Assembly (NCBI GenBank): GCA_012517855.1 | Contig: JAAYUD010000067.1 | Coordinates: forward strand, 1 to 64,000 | DNA from: Bacteroidales bacterium | GTDB lineage: Bacteria > Bacteroidota > Bacteroidia > Bacteroidales > Bacteroidaceae | Direction: 5' to 3' | Length of the DNA stretch: 64,000 bases | Part shown: piece after piece, positions 10,930 to 20,705 of the stretch | Layout: each line of letters begins with the position of its first letter | Position numbering within the stretch: position 1 is the first letter of the stretch | Translations under genes and position numbers: made by a program | Notes under the pieces: model-generated | What the model saw: only the letters and a program-made list of their open reading frames with translations | Database searches by the model: none | What the model was told of the DNA's origin: nothing

Positions 10930-12246
10930 ATGAAAATTAATAAAAATTTTTGCTTCCTTTTGCTCTTGTTATTAAGCATCATACAATTGGTAGGATGTAA
11001 AAGCTCCGACGATTTTAATGGTATTCCTTATAATCCATCGAAACCGGTCGAATTGACATCTTTTTATCCTGATTCAGGGAAATACCTTGAAAAAGTAATA
11101 CTCACCGGATCCAATTTCGGTACAAATCCGGATAGTCTCAGAGTATATTTCAACTCTAAAAAAGCTGCAGTCGTAGGGACAAATGGAAATGAAATGTACG
11201 TACTTGCTCCTCGTTTACCGGGTGATACTTGTATCATTTCCGTGGCTATTGGCAAAGACTCATTGGCATACTCTAATATTTTCCGTTACCAAAAATCGGT
11301 TACGGTTTCTACGATTGCTGGTAACGGAAGTGATGGGGAAATCGTAACCGGCGGCTTGAGCCAAACGGTCATAGAACCACGTTACCTTTGTTGTGATAAA
11401 GATGATAATTTATTTATTTGCAGTCGTGGAGAATACGACGAAAGTGGTAGCTTTGGCATTTTACGTCTTGATGAAGAGAATGACGAATTGATCATGCTAG
11501 ATAAAAATGTCACTGGAAATGTACCCTGTGCTGATCCTACCACTGGTATTATCTCCATTCCGACCGAAACATCGGTCGGTTCATTCATTTCATTAAACCC
11601 AGGGGAATTTTGGGCTCCACGAATGCGTCAAATGAAATGGTCCGATACGGATAATCAACCGGCTAACGCATGGAAACACTGTATGGTAGTTAATCCAACC
11701 GACGGATATATTTATACTCTCTATTATGGTGGAAATCTGGTTAAAGTCAATCCTGTCTCATACGAAGTTACTCCTTTAATGAAGATTTCTCAAGGTGATA
11801 ATTACGGGATGACTTTCAGTCCGTTACACCCCAATTTATTATATCTTTCATTCTGGGATAATGCCAATGAAAACGCTAATAGCATTTGTACGGTCGATGT
11901 AACTGATCCGACAAATACTTTTCAACGCATTTCTAGTCCAAATATTGCAGGTGGTTTTCGGGATGGGAAAATATCGGAAGCCCAGTTTCATGATCCAGCT
12001 GAAATGTTTTGCGATAATGACGGTAATATATATGTGGCCGATTATAATAACCAATGCATCCGCCGCATCACTACCGACAATATGGTAGAAACCGTATTAG
12101 GAATACCTGGTCAATCGGGATGGCAAGATGGAACAAAAGAAGAAGCTCTGTTTTATCATCCTAGGGGTATTGCCATCAATTCGGAAGGAGCTGTTTACGT
12201 GGCTGATTCAGGTAACTGCCGTATACGTAAACTTACTATTAATTAA
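10930..12246 (+). CDS. Surface lipoprotein with IPT/TIG domain and NHL-type beta-propeller, 438 aa
   Basis: Lipoprotein signal with lipobox cysteine C23 (QLVGCKSS). Residues about 38-125 form an IPT/TIG immunoglobulin-like domain (LTSFYPDSGKYLEKVILTG, followed by GTNPDSLRVYF). The rest is a beta-propeller with NHL-like repeats, clearest at the end (DNDGNIYVADYNNQCIRRI and AVYVADSGNCRIRKL). Proteins of this layout are common beside SusC/SusD pairs, where they probably act as surface glycan-binding proteins; that role is inferred from context. It is the first gene of the SusCD block, 17 bp before susC, and is most likely co-transcribed with it. Confidence 0.85.
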   Translation: MKINKNFCFLLLLLLSIIQLVGCKSSDDFNGIPYNPSKPVELTSFYPDSGKYLEKVILTGSNFGTNPDSLRVYFNSKKAAVVGTNGNEMYVLAPRLPGDTCIISVAIGKDSLAYSNIFRYQKSVTVSTIAGNGSDGEIVTGGLSQTVIEPRYLCCDKDDNLFICSRGEYDESGSFGILRLDEENDELIMLDKNVTGNVPCADPTTGIISIPTETSVGSFISLNPGEFWAPRMRQMKWSDTDNQPANAWKHCMVVNPTDGYIYTLYYGGNLVKVNPVSYEVTPLMKISQGDNYGMTFSPLHPNLLYLSFWDNANENANSICTVDVTDPTNTFQRISSPNIAGGFRDGKISEAQFHDPAEMFCDNDGNIYVADYNNQCIRRITTDNMVETVLGIPGQSGWQDGTKEEALFYHPRGIAINSEGAVYVADSGNCRIRKLTIN

Positions 12247-12263
12247 CCTTCAATTTTGATTAT

Positions 12264-15200
12264 ATGAAAAAATATATTATATTTATATGTGTCCTTTTAT
12301 TATCAATCGGCACTATTTCTGCACAAAAGAAGGAGTTTACAATATCAGGTATCATATCCGATAGTCAAGGTCCGTTACCTGGTGTATCCATTTCCATACA
12401 AGACAAACCTTCCAAAGGTTGCATATCCGATGCAAACGGAAAGTTCTTAATTAAAGTTGAAAGAGGAGATAAATTGATCTTTTCGTACGTTGGTATGAAG
12501 AACGTTGAGTATCTCGTTACAAAGCTGGAGAAAAATCTAGATATTAAATTCGTCGAGGCAGAAAATAAGTTGGACGAAGTAGTAGTGACTGCTCTTGGTA
12601 AACAAAGAAGGATTTCCACCTTGTCTGCCGTAACGGCGGTTAACGTGGGTGAGTTACAACAACCTGTTTCCTCGGTAGCCAATCTTCTCGGCGGTCGTGT
12701 TGCAGGTATTATATCTACAATGGCTAGTGGAGAACCTGGTAAAAATATTGCCGATTTTTGGATTCGTGGTATTGGTACTTTCGGTGCCAATTCCTCTGCT
12801 CTTGTCTTGATAGACGGGCTAGAAGGTGATATCAACTCATTAGATCCTGCCGATATAGAAAGCTTTTCCGTATTAAAAGATGCTTCCGCCACTGCCGTTT
12901 ATGGCGTGCGCGGTGCGAACGGAGTTGTTTTGATAACAACCAAAAGAGGTAATTCCGAGAAGATCAATATCACGGGACGTGCAGATATTACAATGTCATA
13001 TTTAAATCGGTTGCCTCACTATTTGCACTCTTATGAATATGCTCAATTGGCGAACGAGGCAAGAGCCATGAGAGGTGAAGATCCCATCTATTCAAAAACG
13101 GAAATGGAAATCATAAAGAATCACCTCGATTCCGATCTTTATCCCGACGTCAATTGGCAAGATGAAATGATCAAACGCACGTCTTGGCAAAAGAATATAT
13201 ATGTCAGTGCTCAGGGAGGAGCAAAAATTGCCAAATACTTTGTTAGCCTAGCTACCAGTAGTCAAGACGCCGCTTATAAAGTAGACAAGAAAAGTTTATA
13301 TAGCAGCAACGTAGGTTATAATACTTACTCTTACCGCGCAAATATAGATTTGGATTTAACGCCGACCACCAAAGTTTATTTTGGGACGAACGGCTTTATG
13401 TCCATATATAATCAACCGGGCGTTGCCAGCACCGATAACGTATGGCAAGCTGCATCTCAAATCAATCCGTTACGATTACCTGTAATATATTCCAATGGTG
13501 AATATCCGTCAATAGGAGGAACCGGTGCCAGTATATCTCCTTATGTAATGATCAACAGAATGGGACAACGTTCTAATCAAGTGTATCAAGGTGAAGCCAC
13601 TTTTGAACTTAATCAGAATCTGTCATTCATAACAAAAGGATTGACGATTCGTGCACAAGGTGCCTTTAACTTAAACAGCTATTACAATGAAACTCGTTCT
13701 GTATGTCCGGCTCTCTATGAAGCGGTAGGTAGAGCCCAAAACGGTAGTTTAATCACCATTTTACGCTCTTCCGAACAAAGTGCCTCTTTTTCAAAGAGCA
13801 CCGATCAATATCGTAAATATCACTTTGAGTCTACCATGAACTATGAACGGGTATTCAATAGTTTACATCATGTATCCGGTTTACTTTATTATTATATGTA
13901 TGACGAAAAGACTGCCAGTGCAGCAACTTCTAATATGTATTCTATTCCATGGCGATACCAGGGAATGTCCAGTCGATTAACATACGATTATAACGATACT
14001 TACATGATGGATTTCAATTTCGGTTATACAGGTTCTGCAAACTTTCAAAAAGGTCATCGTTTCGGATTTTTCCCTTCTATCGCCGTGGGATGGGTGCCAA
14101 CCGCTTATAGTTTTGTACAAAAAGCACTTCCGTTCCTTGATTTTTTAAAAATAAGATGTTCTTATGGTACCGTAGGTAATGATCAAATTACATCCAAACG
14201 GTTCCCTTATTTGACATTAGTAGATAGAACGACCGTTTATCCATTCGGCTCACAACAAGGTGTGGAAGGTTTAAACGAATCATATATCGCTGCTGAGAAT
14301 TTAAAATGGGAAAGAGCCAAAAAATTTGACTTAGGTTTTGAAGGTAAATTATTCAAAGAAAAGTTATCATTTGTACTTGATTTTTTTCACGATACTCGCG
14401 ACGGTATTTTTCAACAACGCATACAAATTCCTATCTATGCAGGCTTGGTCAACAATCCATATAGTAATGTAGGTAAGATGGTCAGCTTCGGTGCCGACGG
14501 TAACTTTACTTATACCAAACAATTTAATAAAAATTTGCAACTTACATTAAGAGGAAACTTTACCTATTCAAAAAATGACGTAAAGCATTGGGAAGAGGCA
14601 AATTCCGCTTATCCTTATCAAAAAACTGCAGGTTACCCTTATGGCGTTACACGAGGCTACCGAGCTATCGGACTATTCAAAGACCAACATGATATAGATA
14701 CCAGTCCGATACAATCTTTCTCGACGACCGTTATGCCCGGTGACATCAAATACAAAGACATCAACGGCGACGGTGTTATCAATTCTGACGACCAAGTGCC
14801 TCTATCATACGGTTATTCATGGAATGGTTCTTATAGTGTACCGTACCCCAATTTGATGTATGGATTAGGGTTTGAAGTGGTATACAAACAATTTAGTATG
14901 GGAGTACTTTTTAAAGGCACCGGCAAGACCGATTATTATAGCATGGGATACGGATATGTGCCATTTTATCAGGGCGTTAGTGGTAATGTATTGACTCAAG
15001 CATATAATCCGAAAAATCGTTGGATATCTAAAGCATATTGTGAAGCAAACGGCATTGATGTAAAATACGCCGAAAACCCGAAAGCCATGTATCCTCGTAT
15101 GGAATACGGCTATAATAGCAATAATTCTCAGACATCCGATTTTTGGTTACACGATGCACGTTATCTACGCTTACAAGAATTGACATTCAATTATCATTGG

Positions 15201-15374
15201 GCAACCAAATTTATCAAACAACTCGGCCTAACTGCCATAGACATTGAATTTATCGGTAACAATCTACTTTGCTGGGACAAGGTGAAAATATTCGACCCTG
15301 AACAAGCTAATCAGAATGGATGCATATATCCTATTCCCACTACATACGCATTGCAATTGTACATTCATTTCTAA
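12264..15374 (+). CDS. SusC-type TonB-dependent outer-membrane transporter, 1036 aa
   Basis: Imports oligosaccharides across the outer membrane, powered by TonB. A signal peptide ends near residue 20 (TISAQKK). A carboxypeptidase-D-like regulatory domain follows (about 25-105: ISGIISDSQGPLPGVSISI, GMKNVEYLV), then the SusC signature LDEVVVTALGKQRR. The plug domain (about 115-220) includes VLIDGLEGDINSLDP and GVRGANGVVLITTKRG. The remaining 800 residues form the 22-strand barrel, ending in an aromatic C-terminus (TTYALQLYIHF). No N-terminal STN domain is present, so anti-sigma signalling through this receptor is unlikely. It is paired with SusD 18 bp downstream. Confidence 0.97.
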   Translation: MKKYIIFICVLLLSIGTISAQKKEFTISGIISDSQGPLPGVSISIQDKPSKGCISDANGKFLIKVERGDKLIFSYVGMKNVEYLVTKLEKNLDIKFVEAENKLDEVVVTALGKQRRISTLSAVTAVNVGELQQPVSSVANLLGGRVAGIISTMASGEPGKNIADFWIRGIGTFGANSSALVLIDGLEGDINSLDPADIESFSVLKDASATAVYGVRGANGVVLITTKRGNSEKINITGRADITMSYLNRLPHYLHSYEYAQLANEARAMRGEDPIYSKTEMEIIKNHLDSDLYPDVNWQDEMIKRTSWQKNIYVSAQGGAKIAKYFVSLATSSQDAAYKVDKKSLYSSNVGYNTYSYRANIDLDLTPTTKVYFGTNGFMSIYNQPGVASTDNVWQAASQINPLRLPVIYSNGEYPSIGGTGASISPYVMINRMGQRSNQVYQGEATFELNQNLSFITKGLTIRAQGAFNLNSYYNETRSVCPALYEAVGRAQNGSLITILRSSEQSASFSKSTDQYRKYHFESTMNYERVFNSLHHVSGLLYYYMYDEKTASAATSNMYSIPWRYQGMSSRLTYDYNDTYMMDFNFGYTGSANFQKGHRFGFFPSIAVGWVPTAYSFVQKALPFLDFLKIRCSYGTVGNDQITSKRFPYLTLVDRTTVYPFGSQQGVEGLNESYIAAENLKWERAKKFDLGFEGKLFKEKLSFVLDFFHDTRDGIFQQRIQIPIYAGLVNNPYSNVGKMVSFGADGNFTYTKQFNKNLQLTLRGNFTYSKNDVKHWEEANSAYPYQKTAGYPYGVTRGYRAIGLFKDQHDIDTSPIQSFSTTVMPGDIKYKDINGDGVINSDDQVPLSYGYSWNGSYSVPYPNLMYGLGFEVVYKQFSMGVLFKGTGKTDYYSMGYGYVPFYQGVSGNVLTQAYNPKNRWISKAYCEANGIDVKYAENPKAMYPRMEYGYNSNNSQTSDFWLHDARYLRLQELTFNYHWATKFIKQLGLTAIDIEFIGNNLLCWDKVKIFDPEQANQNGCIYPIPTTYALQLYIHF

Positions 15375-15392
15375 AAAATTAAAGATAAAAAA

Positions 15393-17399
15393 ATGAAGAA
15401 ATTAAATGTTTTAGTAATCATGGCGTTGGTGTGTTTATCCACACTTACTTCCTGTAACTATTTGAATATTGCCGATCATTATTTTACCGATGAAATACAA
15501 ATGGATTCGGTATTTGAAAATAAACGTAATTTAGACGCTTATTTATGGGCTATTCCAGATTGTTTCGGCGACCAGGGATCTCTTTATCAAAACAGTTATA
15601 CTCCCGGACCGATGGCAACGGACGAATGTTTTACGATGTTTGATTTAGTGTATGGATATTACGGTATGTCTTATGCTTTAGGTGAAATCAATGCCAATAG
15701 TCTGTATAGTTTTCAGAATTATTATTCACAAGATTATCAGGCTATTCGTAAATGCAACGAATTATTAGCTAATATCAACAAGCCTTCCGATTTAACTGCC
15801 ATCGAACGCCTGGAAGATTCGAGTTATGCCAAATTTTTCCGTGCCTATGCTTACTATCGCTTATTATTGGATTTCGGACCTCCAATCCTCTTAGGCGACC
15901 AAGTAGTTAGTTCTAATGCATCTTTATCTGCTTACAATCGTCCACGCGCTACTTATGACGAAGCCGTAGATACCATCTGTAACAAATTTGAAGATGCCGC
16001 TAAAGGGCTACCGGAAACTGTATCTATTATGAATTTTGGTTATCCGACACAAGGAGCCGCTTATGGTTTAATCGCCCGTTTACGTCTTTATCAAGCCAGC
16101 CCTGCATTCAACGGTGGATCAGCAGCCAAAAGATATTTTGGTAATTGGAAACGCTCTTCCGATGGATCCGATTACGTTAAGCAAACTTATGACGAAAAAC
16201 GTTGGGCAATAGCCGCAGCGGCTTGTAAAAGAGTTATGGACATGCAAAATGCCGGACAACCGTTATATAGTTTACATACAGTCGACGCGGATGCCGAAAC
16301 ACCGGCCTTACCTGCGGGTGTTACTTCTGATCCCGACTATTATAAAGAATGGCCTACGGGTGCCGCCGGTATCGATCCTTATCGTTCTTATTCGGAGATG
16401 TTTAACGGTGAAGCTGTATTAGCGACCAATCCCGAATGGGTATGGGCTCGCAGAAGTGGCGGTTTAGTGGCTGATACCCAAAGAGCATTTCCGGTGCAAT
16501 ACGGTGGTTGGAATAGTCTTTGTGTTACACAAAAAGTAGTTGATAATTATCGTATGGTCGATGGTCGACAAATAGATAATTCAAGTACGACGTATCCCTA
16601 TTCGGAATCGGGTTTTACCACTAGGCAAACTACTTTTTCAGGATATCGCTTGAACACTGGAGCATATAATATGTACGCAAATCGGGAAATGCGTTTTTAT
16701 GCTTCCGTTGGCTTTAGCGAATGTTATTGGCCGATGTCGTCAACCACCTCATCCGGACTTTATAACAGAACTATTACCTACTATTATGATTCCCCTAACG
16801 GTAAAGAGAGTTCGGCTTCAGGCAATTACGCGGTTACAGGATATGTCCTTAAAAAATTTGTTCATCCCTCAGATGCATGGACAGGTGATAATGCTACTCG
16901 TATGGATAAAGCGTTTCCAATTATCCGTTATGCGGATATTCTGTTAATGTATGTCGAAGCATTGAATAATCTGACTCAAACCTATACCATACAAATGGGT
17001 GATGAAATGATGACCATCTCACGTGACGTCGCAGCCATGCGTAGTGCATTCAATTTAGTTCGTCATCGTGCAGGTCTGCCAGGCCCTTCTTCCGAAGAAT
17101 TGGCCGATCCTACTACCATACAAAACCTTATTGAGCAGGAACGCATGACAGAATTGTTAGATGAAAATTCTCGTTACTACGACGTACGCCGATGGGGTAT
17201 TTATGAAAAAGTAGAAAGTGTACCTATTACAGGTATGAATGTAAATAGTGGCAAAAACGGATTTTATGCAAGAGTGATTCCTACTACTTCGCGCATCGGT
17301 TCGCGTTTGGTGAATAAAAAACTGATATTTTTACCAATTCCACTAAGTGAAATACGTTTATTACCATCAATGGATCAAAATCCCGGATGGGAAAAATAA
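15393..17399 (+). CDS. SusD-type starch-binding-like outer-membrane lipoprotein, 668 aa
   Basis: Glycan-binding lid partner of the SusC transporter. The lipobox cysteine is C21 (STLTSCNYL). The body shows the SusD/RagB TPR-like arrangement: YRPLL-type helices (FFRAYAYYRLLLDFG), a GAAYGLIARLRLYQASP helix and the late conserved segment IIRYADILLMYVEALNNL. Near the end come LIEQERMTELLDENSRYYDVRRWG and LPIPLSEI, both hallmarks of the family. At 668 residues it is longer than most SusD proteins (about 500-600). It lies between susC and a DUF1735-type lipoprotein gene in one operon. Confidence 0.96.
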   Translation: MKKLNVLVIMALVCLSTLTSCNYLNIADHYFTDEIQMDSVFENKRNLDAYLWAIPDCFGDQGSLYQNSYTPGPMATDECFTMFDLVYGYYGMSYALGEINANSLYSFQNYYSQDYQAIRKCNELLANINKPSDLTAIERLEDSSYAKFFRAYAYYRLLLDFGPPILLGDQVVSSNASLSAYNRPRATYDEAVDTICNKFEDAAKGLPETVSIMNFGYPTQGAAYGLIARLRLYQASPAFNGGSAAKRYFGNWKRSSDGSDYVKQTYDEKRWAIAAAACKRVMDMQNAGQPLYSLHTVDADAETPALPAGVTSDPDYYKEWPTGAAGIDPYRSYSEMFNGEAVLATNPEWVWARRSGGLVADTQRAFPVQYGGWNSLCVTQKVVDNYRMVDGRQIDNSSTTYPYSESGFTTRQTTFSGYRLNTGAYNMYANREMRFYASVGFSECYWPMSSTTSSGLYNRTITYYYDSPNGKESSASGNYAVTGYVLKKFVHPSDAWTGDNATRMDKAFPIIRYADILLMYVEALNNLTQTYTIQMGDEMMTISRDVAAMRSAFNLVRHRAGLPGPSSEELADPTTIQNLIEQERMTELLDENSRYYDVRRWGIYEKVESVPITGMNVNSGKNGFYARVIPTTSRIGSRLVNKKLIFLPIPLSEIRLLPSMDQNPGWEK

Positions 17400-17425
17400 T
17401 GTCGGATATTTTAAAATAAGAATAT

Positions 17426-18379
17426 ATGAAAATCAAATATACGATTTTAATTTCGGTATTGCTGATATTATCAGCATGCAGCGATCACCAGGTATTTGAA
17501 GATGAACAATATAAAAATGTGTTCGGATTTGTTTCCAATTCTGACAATATTCAATCGCAAATGTTTAGTTTGACCAATGACGAATCAACTGGTTACGTTT
17601 CTTTTTCGATGGGCGGTTCCACTAAAACGAGTGAAGATGTAACAATTAACCTTGTGGAAGATTCTACATTGGTAAACGACTATAATAAAAATACTTATGA
17701 TCAAGAAGTTGAAAATTATGCCAAGGTATTACCGAAAAAGAATTATGATCTATCTTCGTTACAATGTACGATAAAGGCTGGCGATACGAACGGCATTGTT
17801 CCCGTTACCATTCGACCGGAAGGCTTATCGCCCGATACCACTTATTTTATTCCACTTAGAGTAGTATCTTATCAAAAATATGAAGCCAATCCGAATAAAA
17901 GTACTTTGCTGTATCACGTGAGAATCCGTAATAAATGGGCGAAAGATGACGGCTCTTCCGTTTATACGATGGCTGCCCTACGTAAGGAACTGGGGGCGAG
18001 TGAAATAAATATGCCCGGTTCGGTCGTAATGTACCCTCTTTCAAGCAATAGTGTGCGAATTATGGCAGGTAATGAGAGTTATAGCGCATCTATTGAGACA
18101 TTCAATAAATCCGCACTTATTTTGCAAATAGATAGCAAAAAAGTTACTATTTTACCGTATAAAGATATGAAAGTAAAACAACTCGATGGCGATTCGGATT
18201 ATCCGAATACGTTTGCCGTTACAACAGACGGTTATAACTATTATAAAACATTCTTACTGCATTATCAGTATGAAGTCGACAATACGGTTTATGAAATGAA
18301 AGAAGAGTTACGTTTACAATATAATCCTGACGATGCGAATGAAGAGTTGAAAGTTGAAAATACTACTTCAGGTAAGTGA
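17426..18379 (+). CDS. DUF1735-type surface lipoprotein, 317 aa
   Basis: Lipobox cysteine C18 (LILSACSDH). The N-terminal half is a beta-sandwich with features of the DUF1735 (BT_3987-like) family: TKTSEDVTINLVEDSTLVNDYN, a Y-DLSSLQCTIKAGDTNG strand and IPLRVVSY. The second half (from about residue 170) is a different beta-rich domain, possibly DUF4361-like. Such proteins follow SusD in many Bacteroides loci and are thought to bind glycan at the cell surface. Start ATG 17426 lies 26 bp after susD. The gene ends at TGA 18377-18379. Confidence 0.75.
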   Translation: MKIKYTILISVLLILSACSDHQVFEDEQYKNVFGFVSNSDNIQSQMFSLTNDESTGYVSFSMGGSTKTSEDVTINLVEDSTLVNDYNKNTYDQEVENYAKVLPKKNYDLSSLQCTIKAGDTNGIVPVTIRPEGLSPDTTYFIPLRVVSYQKYEANPNKSTLLYHVRIRNKWAKDDGSSVYTMAALRKELGASEINMPGSVVMYPLSSNSVRIMAGNESYSASIETFNKSALILQIDSKKVTILPYKDMKVKQLDGDSDYPNTFAVTTDGYNYYKTFLLHYQYEVDNTVYEMKEELRLQYNPDDANEELKVENTTSGK

Positions 18380-18399
18380 TAACTAAATTAAAAAAACTT

Positions 18400-19458
18400 A
18401 TGAAAATGAATAAATTTTTTAGTAATATAATCGTACTTTCAATCATTGCCGTTTCATTTCTTACAGGATGCGACAGTTTTGACAGAACAGGTGTTACGGA
18501 CGAGATATATGTTGATCATAGTTCGATTACGCTGTTTGTCGGGGATAAATTTCAATTAAAGGCAAGTCCCGAAGGGAATAATTTCGAATGGTCTTCTTCC
18601 GATACCACAATTGCTACCGTTTCCAACGGTTTGGTTATCGGTGTTAATGCCGGAACGGCAAGTATCGTCGCCAAGAGAGGTAATGTGGAATTTCCAGTCA
18701 CTGTCACCGTAGAGAATAAAGTACATCTGACCGACATCAATTTAAGTGCCGATAGTTTGGAAATAAATCCGAATGCATCTACTACCGTATTGGTAACAAC
18801 AGTACCCGAAAATGCAAATGATGTACCTCTTACGGATTTTGCATGGTGGTCGGATAATGAAAACGTGGCTCGTGTCACCTCCGCGGGCAAAATTACAGGA
18901 ATCGGTGAAGGTGCAACAACTATTCATTATCGCCGAGGTCCTATTTATAAAGTAATTTATGTAGAATGCAGTCTTACATTCCCTTTTAAAGGACCGCATA
19001 TTCTTTCTGCAAGCACATCTTTAGATCTCCCCTTCCGCGATTTCGATAAAGGAGGTGAAGGCTATGCTTACCACGATACTGATACCTCTGATGCTGCAGG
19101 TAGTACTTATCGCGCCGATAACGGCGATAGTAACAGCCCTGGCGTAGATATTGAAGGTAGTTCCGACATCGGCTGGACGGCAAGCGGTGAATGGTTATTG
19201 TATACACTAAACATACAAGATGCTGGTACGTACGAATTAACGTTCACGGCGTCGGGCAACGGAGGTACAGCTCATTTCGAGCTTGATGGTACAGATGTTA
19301 CGGGTCTGATTAACATCCCTTCAACGAGTGGTTGGGGTGATTACCAATGGGGTAATCCAGTAATAATCACATTTACACAAGGACTGCACAAGTTAAAATT
19401 CTATGAAGACCAAGCTTCATACAATATTCTAAGTATGAAATTTACTTATGTGAAATAA
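18400..19458 (+). CDS. Surface lipoprotein with two Big2 domains and a CBM6-like module, 352 aa
   Basis: The first possible start is a GTG at 18376 overlapping the previous stop. ATG 18400 is preferred because it begins directly before a lipoprotein signal with lipobox cysteine C24 (SFLTGCDSF). Two bacterial Ig-like (Big2) domains follow: one containing FEWSSSDTTIATVSNGLVIG and one containing AWWSDNENVARVTSAGKITG. The C-terminal 140 residues look like a carbohydrate-binding module of family 6: GEWLLYTLNIQDAGTYELTF, GTAHFELDGTDV and GLHKLKFYEDQASYNILSM. It probably holds glycan at the surface for SusCD. A strong terminator follows, so this is the last gene of the susC operon. Confidence 0.83.
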   Translation: MKMNKFFSNIIVLSIIAVSFLTGCDSFDRTGVTDEIYVDHSSITLFVGDKFQLKASPEGNNFEWSSSDTTIATVSNGLVIGVNAGTASIVAKRGNVEFPVTVTVENKVHLTDINLSADSLEINPNASTTVLVTTVPENANDVPLTDFAWWSDNENVARVTSAGKITGIGEGATTIHYRRGPIYKVIYVECSLTFPFKGPHILSASTSLDLPFRDFDKGGEGYAYHDTDTSDAAGSTYRADNGDSNSPGVDIEGSSDIGWTASGEWLLYTLNIQDAGTYELTFTASGNGGTAHFELDGTDVTGLINIPSTSGWGDYQWGNPVIITFTQGLHKLKFYEDQASYNILSMKFTYVK

Positions 19459-19485
19459 AACAAATTCATTTCAACTGATTTATTC

Positions 19486-19526
19486 AAATAAGGGTGTATT
19501 AAATCATATACCCTTATTTGTTTCTT
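19486..19526 (+). terminator. Rho-independent terminator closing the SusCD operon
   Basis: A 14-bp stem (19486-19499 with 19506-19519, one G-U pair) and a 6-base loop are followed by TTTGTTTCTT. It lies 28 bp after the Big2-CBM6 lipoprotein stop. Confidence 0.8.
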
Positions 19527-19542
19527 CATTTAATTTATTTCC

Positions 19543-19575
19543 TTGCTCTGGATTAAATAATAAAGTATATCTTTG
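19543..19575 (+). promoter_or_regulatory. Bacteroides-type promoter before the unknown lipoprotein gene
   Basis: TATCTTTG at 19568-19575 matches the TAnnTTTG -7 element. TTG at 19543-19545 lies 22 bp upstream, close to the usual 19-21 bp. It sits between the terminator and ATG 19593, so the next gene appears to be transcribed separately. Confidence 0.5.
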
Positions 19576-19592
19576 AAATTAAATAAAAAATT

Positions 19593-20426
19593 ATGAAAGT
19601 GACACGATATTCTCTTTACCAGTTATGTGTAATACTTGTGCTATTCTTTATATCATCATGCTCTAATCATGTCTATATTTCGGTAATCAGAAATACACCT
19701 ATACCTTTTGTACCGAAAGCCTTGATAAAAGACAGTTTATCCGTATTGACTGAACGAAGTGCCGAAGTATTGAAAACACCTTATCTTGATAAAAGGCTAT
19801 TAGGTGAACGCAAAGACTTGCCCGGATGGGAAGGTTATCCAGTAAAATTATATGAATATTATACGCCTAAAGATATTTACGCCGAAGTCAGAAAAAAAGG
19901 ATTAGTCTATTTACTTAACCCTTCACCCCACCAGTTAGCTATGTGGGTGATGACTACTTGCTGGTACGTGAAACATAACTTAGATTATAAATATACTCAA
20001 AAGATATTGGAATGGATTAAAAATCAATCAAATGCGCAGTTTCCGATAGCCGGTATGATTTATAAAGAAGATATCATAAAAAAAGAATTATATATACCCT
20101 ATATCTTCAAAAACGGAGTTACGGTATTGGTAGCAGACTCGACAAAGAAACCTCCCATACGCAGTTGCTGCAATGACGAATTATTACACTATTACCTAGC
20201 ACTGACCGACGATCAATTAAAACCGTATACTGGCAGTTACGCCTGTATCTGTAATACTACACGCGAACAATATAGAGAATTTGGGGGGATGCCTGAAGTC
20301 GGTTATAGCGACGGACCAGAAACACGTAAATTTGTGTGGTCGCACGTCGTGGGAAATTTATATAAAAAAGCATATAAATCTAAATATAACGAACTAATGA
20401 TCGCATGGGCAAGGGTAGAACTTTAA
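19593..20426 (+). CDS. Uncharacterized lipoprotein, 277 aa
   Basis: I do not recognise a family. Lipobox cysteine C23 (FISSCSNH) predicts an outer- or inner-membrane lipoprotein. The mature part is mixed helical, with notable aromatic and cysteine-rich stretches (WVMTTCWYVKHNL, IRSCCNDELLHYYL, SYACICNTTREQYREFGG). The four late cysteines could form disulfides or a metal site, which is speculation. It has its own predicted promoter and follows a terminator. Its codon use, rich in TTA leucine, matches the SusCD block rather than the enzyme genes downstream, which suggests it arrived with that block. Confidence 0.7.
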   Translation: MKVTRYSLYQLCVILVLFFISSCSNHVYISVIRNTPIPFVPKALIKDSLSVLTERSAEVLKTPYLDKRLLGERKDLPGWEGYPVKLYEYYTPKDIYAEVRKKGLVYLLNPSPHQLAMWVMTTCWYVKHNLDYKYTQKILEWIKNQSNAQFPIAGMIYKEDIIKKELYIPYIFKNGVTVLVADSTKKPPIRSCCNDELLHYYLALTDDQLKPYTGSYACICNTTREQYREFGGMPEVGYSDGPETRKFVWSHVVGNLYKKAYKSKYNELMIAWARVEL

Positions 20427-20705
20427 AAATGAAAAGCTATACTAACCCATTGGCGGAATTAAAAATCTTAAATATTAATGTTTAATAAATTGTGCATATT
20501 GTTGATTTTTTAGTGTCTAAACTATTGCTTTCAAATCCTTTTATGTACAACCTATATACAATATTTGCTAAAATCCTTGAGATATGCAAGGGGCTCTCAA
20601 AGGAATTTGTCAATGATAAAGAGAATATTTCTAGTCGAGGTGTAATTTCAAAGTTTTCTGATGTAGAAATCGTACCCTTGTCTTTTTCTTGTTTTATAAA
20701 TAAAT

